Assembly (NCBI GenBank): GCA_009663005.1
Contig: CM018903.1
Location: 9,285,453 to 9,297,952, forward strand
Direction of reading: 5' to 3'
DNA: 12,500 nucleotides
DNA from: Actinidia chinensis
Taxonomy: Eukaryota > Streptophyta > Magnoliopsida > Ericales > Actinidiaceae
A program made the position numbers and the translations under genes. Below the pieces are notes generated by a model that saw only the letters and a program-made list of their open reading frames with translations, had not been told where the DNA came from and ran no database searches. Within the stretch, counting starts at the first letter, position 1, and every line of letters begins with the position of its first letter. Below are positions 8,271 through 12,500 of the stretch, in pieces.

Positions 8271-9390
8271 GACTTATACAAGAGTCAACATAAGTCCTAT
8301 GTTATGAGTTCACCCAAGTTTGCATAGAGGATGTACTTTTAAGATCATGAGGGATGTAGATTACGCTTGAGGCAAATTCCTATGCTCACCGAGCTCTCAT
8401 ATAGGATATGGTGGCATTACATGTAAAAAGATGCTCAGGTATACGTCCGCAAGTGCAACAAGTGCCATTTTTTTCCCCCTTGATCCATTAGACAGCAAGG
8501 GACTTGACTCTTCTCACCAGTCAGGGGCTCTTTGCGCAATGGGGAATAGACATCATGGGAGTCTTGCCCGGAGCTTCGAGAAATAGGAAATTTCTTTTAG
8601 CGGCAATGGACTACTTTACAAAGTGGGTGGAAGCCAACCATTGGCTCAAATCAGAGAGATGGACGTCATCAGATTTATCCAAAGAAACATTTTGTCCAGG
8701 TTTTGTATCCTTAGAGCATTCATATCAGACAATAGGGCCTAGTTCATGAGAGTAAAGTCAAGGACCTATTAGGACAACTGAAGATTTAGTTTATAATTCG
8801 ATGCCCAAGCTATCCACAATGCAATGGAAGGCCGAAGCCACCAACAAGACAATCATGAATGGAACCAAAAAGAGGCGGGAGAAATCCAAGGAAAATGGGT
8901 CATGAGTTGCCAAACATTTTGTGGCCTATCGAACCACGCCGCGGAAAGCAACGAACGAAATGCCTTATGCTTTGGCTTTCAATTTTGAAGTTGTAATCCC
9001 GTGGGAGGTCGGTTTATCCACAATACGGAGTGAGGTGTACGACACAAATCACTATGAGAAAGTTTTAGCTCGAGACCTAGACCTTGCCGATGAAAAGTGA
9101 GAGAATGCACTCATATGAATGGCTGATTATCAGAAGTAGTTAGCCAAAATATACAACCAGAAGGTCCAACACAGAGACTTTACAGTGGGAGACCTCATTT
9201 TGAGAAAGGTCGTTAGAAACACCAAGGACTCGGCAGACAAGAAGTTCGGCCCAAATTGGGAAGGGCCATACAAGATAGTCAAGTTGGCCAGCAGAGGTGC
9301 TTACTATCTCGAAGATTCAGAAGGCAAACAAGCTCTTGTCATATGAAGCTTCCATCTTACAAATACACTTGAAAATATTTTGCGAATAAG
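8271..9390 (+). pseudogene. pol: integrase, broken
   Basis: Integrase inserts the DNA copy. The N-terminal zinc finger is damaged but its end DAQVYVRKCNKCH (8430-8468) keeps the CxxC. The catalytic core reads FAQWGIDIMG with the first Asp at 8549-8551, then KFLLAAMDYFTKWVEA (8590-8637); FISDN with the second Asp at 8728-8730 in another frame; and the third acidic residue, Glu at 8834-8836, in a third frame before ATNKTIMNG. The DNG-P-Q motif after the second Asp is changed to Asn-Arg-Ala-stop. The C-terminal part has YRTTPRKATNEMPYALAF (about 8927-8980), EVYDTNHYEKVLARDLDLADE, and a GPY/F module, GPNWEGPYKIVKLASRGAYYL (9248-9310). No chromodomain follows, as is usual for Tat. Translation would end near 9390; an in-frame stop at about 9344 precedes it. 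Confidence 0.9.
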
Positions 9391-9413
9391 GAAGAGTTAG
9401 CCGAGGTCCCATT

Positions 9414-9580
9414 GAGTTTCGAGCCCTGTCCAACAAATTTGACTAAGTTTACTTGGAAAATTTAGGAGTAGATTACCAATCGACCAAGCCCTGTCCAACC
9501 AATTTGATTGAGTTTCGAGCCCTGTCAATTCCTAGTTTCGAGCCCTGTTGTGTGGGGCCTATCACTAATCGACCAAGCTT
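9414..9580. repeat. Short tandem repeat block just after pol
   Basis: The word GCCCTGT recurs at 9423, 9488, 9519 and 9542, mostly within AGTTTCGAGCCCTGT. A longer unit, GCCCTGTCCAAC...AATTTGA, is repeated with a 65-bp offset (9423 and 9488), and AATCGACCAAGC occurs at 9478 and 9567. It starts about 25 bp after the end of integrase. It has no coding sense. Confidence 0.75.
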
Positions 9581-10360
9581 CAAGGAGATAAGTAGCGAAT
9601 GTTGGAGGAAATGCAAAAATAGTAAAATAGATGTCGTTTTGGATCCTCGAAGAAGGACAATATCTAGTCACTGACCGAGCCGGCAGCCCGAGAGCAGCGA
9701 TGGTAAAGTTTATACACCGCTCTCGGAGCAACCAACCCGAGCGCCGCTGCTTCTTTTCTTCAACCTGCCCAATCTGAGCCAGAGAAGAGCTCCGGACACC
9801 GGTGAGACCCTAGGAAGAAGTCACTGAATCCATGGAGAAGAAGAGCAGCTGCGCACTACAGACCTTTTGGGAATAAAGGTCCATCCTATAGGATCTTTTG
9901 GGAACAAAGGTAGATCACAGGGGGAAAGTGACATTGGCAGCCTGAATTTGAAGACGATAGACGCAGAGCTAGAAAGAGAAAAAGAGAAAGTGGTTGAAAC
10001 CAAAGGAAAACAGAAGGAGAAGGATGCAAAATGAAAGCCAGACTGCCCAATTTATAAATAAAAGAAAAGGCCCAAATGGATAGTCATTAAAGGGGAGGCT
10101 AACATCCTGCCATTTAAGACGGAAGGCGTGCGGGGGTGTAAGGTGGTGAACCTAGACGCGACATTTCGCATGATTATCGGCGGCAACAGTTTCGTGAGAT
10201 GACACGTGGCACTTCTACAAAACATCTTGTCTCATCAGTCATAAGCCTATTAAAAGCGGGAAGGCTAACCATCATTTCAAGCACACAAATCGGCGAAGCA
10301 TGCACCTGGGCACAGTATTTCGAAGGTTGACCAGGGTCAACTAACGAATAAAAAACATAC
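9581..10360. other. 3' untranslated region of the Tat element
   Basis: No protein recognised on either strand. Contains an 8-bp inverted repeat CCGAGAGC (9688-9695) / GCTCTCGG (9719-9726), a 20-bp direct repeat CTTTTGGGAAYAAAGGT (within 9861-9880 and 9892-9911, 18 of 20 bases equal) flanking the palindrome TCCTATAGGA (9884-9893), and the left-facing promoter-like cluster listed separately. A 60-residue minus-strand frame at 9821-10003 has no domain and no ATG at its start. Confidence 0.55.
10000..10341 (-). promoter_or_regulatory. Promoter-like cluster on the minus strand
   Basis: Read leftward: a palindromic pair of W-box cores, GTTGACC (10326-10332) and GGTCAAC (10335-10341); a G-box CACGTG at 10203-10208 in the context GCCACGTGTC, the form bound by bZIP factors; a GGGCC motif (about 10068-10073); a TATA box ATTTATAAAT (10050-10059, readable on both strands); and a CT-rich leader at about 10026-9945. 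The order and spacing resemble a plant core promoter or LTR U3 region facing pol. It may be a nested LTR remnant, a captured host promoter, or chance in a 3' untranslated region; no transcript evidence is available. Confidence 0.35.
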
Positions 10361-10363
10361 GCG

Positions 10364-10723
10364 TTTGCCAAGGGACACTTCGCCATACATGATTGGGAGT
10401 TAGCCGAGCTCTAAGCGAGATCCGAACTCGACCCCGAGTGGAATTCCTCTATGGACTTGCCAGGAGGTTTGGGGAAGGATTAGCCAAGTTTTGTGAGCTC
10501 TGAATCCTATCCCACAGGCTCTGCTAAGGGACACTTTGCTAGAGACCCCGATAATAATCCTTTGTGTTCTTGACAAGAGTCGCATAGGGGAAAGCTGAGT
10601 TAAGCAAGCTTCGGTCCTTAACCCATAAGTCTTACCAAGGTACACTTTACCAAAGTGAAGGGACGGACAACACGAAACCTCCAAACCAAAAATGACAATT
10701 TCTACTAGAGTATACTTTGCATG
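10364..10723. repeat. Diverged tandem repeats in the 3' untranslated region
   Basis: A core of the form CYAAGGGACACTTTGCYA occurs four times: 10364-10385, 10521-10542, 10631-10652 and 10701-10722, the last two more diverged. Between them a second word related to GTTAGCCGAGCTC recurs (about 10398, 10479, 10597). Spacing is irregular (about 156, 111 and 69 bp), as in a degenerate array. Tandem repeats between pol and the 3' LTR are a known trait of Tat-type elements. Confidence 0.65.
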
Positions 10724-11497
10724 TGAAGAGAATCGAAACAAATCGCAGAAGTAGAGTTCTATTGCGAAAAAGGAAAAGTAAGTCTTTACAAGCCTAAGCG
10801 AAAATCAAATAGGTCCTCAAAAAATAAAAAGCATGTTAAAACTCAAGGAGGGGAGTTCTGGTCTGCATCTCCACCGTCATCAGCTCGGGAGACCTTTCCC
10901 CAGGCACCTCAGCAATAGTTCTTCAGACCTCCTCCGCAGGATCGGTAGCTTCGGTGTCTGGGGCCAAGGTGAGGTCAAGAGCAGACTCAGGAAAAGCCTC
11001 ACCTTCCTCTGGCCTGTTTAGAAATTCCTCCCCATCGAAGCTGGGCAGAATCAGTGCAGAATAAGATGCGGGAGACTCAGGGAACTCAGGAGAAGGGGCA
11101 ACTCGGGCCCATGCTAAGTTGTCCTCAAGCATATTGAGTTCTTTTAGGCAAGGCAGCCAACCTTCCAAAAACGACTCAGAGTGCAACTTGGCAACCTACC
11201 TGATATAGTTGTTCCCTGCCCAATTGGCCCCCGTTCATACACAAGGCCACATGCCACCAATTGAAGCTTAGCGAGAGTAGCCTCTGCAACAGCAACCTTC
11301 CCTTGTGCCTGGACTGCAAACGCATAGCTGGCATCTCGGGCTTGCTTTCGCGAGGACCAGCTTTGCCTTCAGTTAGTTAACCTTGGACAGCGCAAGTTTT
11401 GCCTTGTTTGCATCGGCCTTCATTTTCTTTTTGTCACGTTTTAGCTCAGTTGAATACTCCGCCATTCAGCCCAAGGTCGCCATTGCCCTTTGAAGCT

Positions 11498-11569
11498 CTA
11501 ATAAAAAAAACATGAAAGAACTAAGTATTTAACATATGAATCGAGTAATATGAAAGTCACAATGCTAAC
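11498..11569 (-). other. Probable 72-bp spliceosomal intron in the antisense ORF
   Basis: On the minus strand the exon end GTTCAG is followed by GTTAGC (donor GT at 11569-11568), and a T-rich stretch ending TTTTTTTTATTAG (acceptor AG at 11499-11498) precedes AGCTTCAAAGG. The inside is clearly more AT-rich than the flanks, and protein-like sequence (LLVM.HVQ before, a coiled-coil-like segment after) lies on both sides with none inside. A length of 72 bp is near the lower limit for plant introns. Confidence 0.65.
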
Positions 11570-12345
11570 CTGAACATGCTACATCACCAGCAAGTTCCTT
11601 ATTGAATCCTAAGACACCTCGGTGAAAGTAGTAGAGTCACTCGGTAACATAACTTCCTGCGAGAGCTAAATTGGTGTCATGTATCGCAGCGAAGTTAGCT
11701 GCCGTCACCTGTCTGTAGAGCTCACAAGAAGAAAAGTCAGGTTTCCAAAGCTCGGTAGTGCCAACTGAACTTGTCTCCCTTTGAGGCTTTTTGGAGTACC
11801 CATCGTGCTCTTTTCCTTTGCGCTTCCCGGGCACAGAGGCCCTTGGAGAGCCTGGGTCAACCCCCATTACAGCCACAACCTCCTTTGCCAATGACCTAGC
11901 GGTTGGTGAGGGGCTCGGATTGTAGGAAGAATAGCTTCGGTAGGGAGGATAGCGACCGATGTAGTCTTTTTAAGATTTTTGAATCTCATTACACCGGCCT
12001 CTCTTGAGCTTGTCCCGACGACTTTGGTCCCATGTACAGACAAACACAGAGCATGGACTAAATCATCCTTGCTATCTGATCTTAAAACAAGGACGGCAAA
12101 GGACGTGCCCTCGAGATCGAGTGTGGGGACCACTCGACTCCGCCCCTTATTCAAAACAAGTTGACTAGAAGCGTCTTCCTTCTCTTCATCATTGATGCGA
12201 TCTAGAGAACTATGGCCTAATGAACTCGTAGTGTAACTTTCTCGCATCCAGACACCTCAGTATTGAAAGCCTCACGTTGTAGGGCTCAACGACCCTCAAT
12301 TCACAATGGAAACCACACAAACTGGCCCTTATGAACTCCACAGTC

Positions 12346-12426
12346 CTACGCGGGATTTGAACTTATCGTTGAACTCTACATGAGCAATAAGAGCAAATAT
12401 CAATATAGATGCAGGGTGAAACTTAC
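12346..12426 (-). other. Possible second intron in the antisense ORF
   Basis: A consensus plant donor GTAAGT starts at 12426 (minus strand) and is followed by T-rich sequence. Acceptors are possible at 12377-12376 (CATGTAG, giving only 51 bp) or 12347-12346 (GCGTAG, giving 81 bp). The longer one is more plausible because plant introns below about 60 bp are rare. Downstream of it a frame stays open for roughly 45 codons (VEFIRASLCGFHCELRVVEP). Confidence 0.35.
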
Positions 12427-12500
12427 AAAATGCAAAGAACACGAACTATGGAAACACTCACTGTTGGGTAAACTTTTGTTGTACCTAGGAAACGACCAAA

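Larger units (their letters stand above)
3434..12500 (+). mobile_element. Degraded Ty3/gypsy LTR retrotransposon, Tat lineage (right end outside window)
   Basis: The order LTR, primer binding site, gag, protease, RT, archaeal-type RNase H, integrase, long 3' region with tandem repeats and an antisense extra ORF is that of plant Tat-type (Ty3/gypsy) elements, which carry a second RNase H and lack a chromodomain. More than 9 kb is present and the 3' LTR is not reached, so the full copy probably exceeds 9.8 kb. Multiple stops and frameshifts in all domains show an old, non-autonomous copy. The left boundary is inferred from the composition change and a TGTGAGGGG start after an A-run at 3424-3430. 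I did not establish a target duplication. Confidence 0.85.
10923..12500 (-). pseudogene. Antisense additional ORF of the Tat element (gypsy-type putative transposon protein), broken and partial
   Basis: A coding-like region on the strand opposite gag-pol, continuing past the right edge. From the right: a short piece near 12499-12430 (WSFPRYNKSLPN), then 12247-11867 (SSLDRINDEEKEDASSQLVLNKG, then LRSDSKDDLVHALCLSVHGTK), a one-base frame change near 11885, then 11891-11637 with PGKRKGKEHD and the block WKPDFSSCELYRQVT (11747-11703). A piece SIRNLLVM with flanking stops follows (about 11610-11580), then after a probable intron a lysine-rich coiled-coil-like helix (MAEYSTELKRDKKK, about 11470-11420), and an acidic, proline-rich end (GWLPCLKELNMLEDNLAWA then FDGEEFLNRPEE) stopping at 10923. 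Such proteins of unknown function are annotated in plants as putative gypsy-type transposon proteins and occur as extra ORFs between pol and the 3' LTR of Tat elements, in either orientation. Stops and frameshifts make this copy dead. Function is unknown. Confidence 0.75.

Noticed and set aside
9525..10003. Minus-strand frames of 68 and 60 residues as a gene driven by the promoter-like cluster
   Set aside because: No domain, no ATG at the start of the second frame (first ATG leaves only 37 codons), and part of the sequence is made of short direct repeats.
10400..10741. 113-residue minus-strand frame
   Set aside because: It runs across the diverged tandem repeats and no domain is visible; a repeat lacking stops explains it.
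10841..10852. Polypurine tract (AAGGAGGGGAG) before a 3' LTR
   Set aside because: The sequence after it does not start like the 5' LTR (TGTGAGGGG) and instead enters the end of the antisense ORF. It could be an internal purine tract only.
11979..12164. 61-residue plus-strand frame
   Set aside because: It is opposite the better-supported antisense ORF and has no motif of its own.
12472..12500. TGTTGGGTAAAC as start of a 3' LTR
   Set aside because: It has no polypurine tract before it, does not match the start of the 5' LTR, and the same bases read as coding in the antisense ORF.
1..12500. tRNA, rRNA or other structured RNA genes, and bacterial-type operons
   Set aside because: No cloverleaf, rRNA core sequence, ribosome binding site series or intact gene row was seen on either strand.

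Overview
The window is intergenic DNA from a flowering-plant nuclear genome; nothing points to a bacterium, organelle or virus particle. The evidence is the dense nesting of degraded plant-type transposons (MITE, LTR retrotransposons, LINE), TATA boxes of plant LTR type, a T-rich GT-AG intron and the lack of any intact host gene. The species cannot be told from the sequence. The left 3.4 kb is AT-rich, and GC content rises from about 3430.

Layout. 154-473 is a 320-bp foldback MITE with a 9-bp target duplication. 483-1142 is AT-rich sequence with no gene. 1143-2246 looks like a solo LTR, probably Ty1-copia, with its own TATA box. 2400-2834 (minus) is the C-terminal zinc-binding end of a LINE reverse transcriptase, broken by frameshifts; the next 117 bp are duplicated in tandem. 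3009-3430 holds nothing I recognise.

From about 3434 to beyond the right edge lies one large Ty3/gypsy element of the Tat lineage on the plus strand. Its order is 5' LTR, primer binding site, gag, protease, reverse transcriptase, archaeal-type RNase H, integrase, a long 3' untranslated region with two tandem-repeat blocks and a promoter-like cluster facing left, and then an additional open reading frame in antisense orientation that runs off the window. No 3' LTR is inside the window. Every coding part is dead: there are many in-frame stops, frameshifts, a lost protease active-site glycine, and a deletion that seems to have removed the usual retroviral-type RNase H.

I found no clearly new biological system. 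The most informative parts are the antisense reading frame with a probable 72-bp spliced intron, the left-facing W-box/G-box/TATA cluster, the satellite-like repeats in the 3' untranslated region, and the transition-biased stop codons that suggest long silencing by cytosine methylation.
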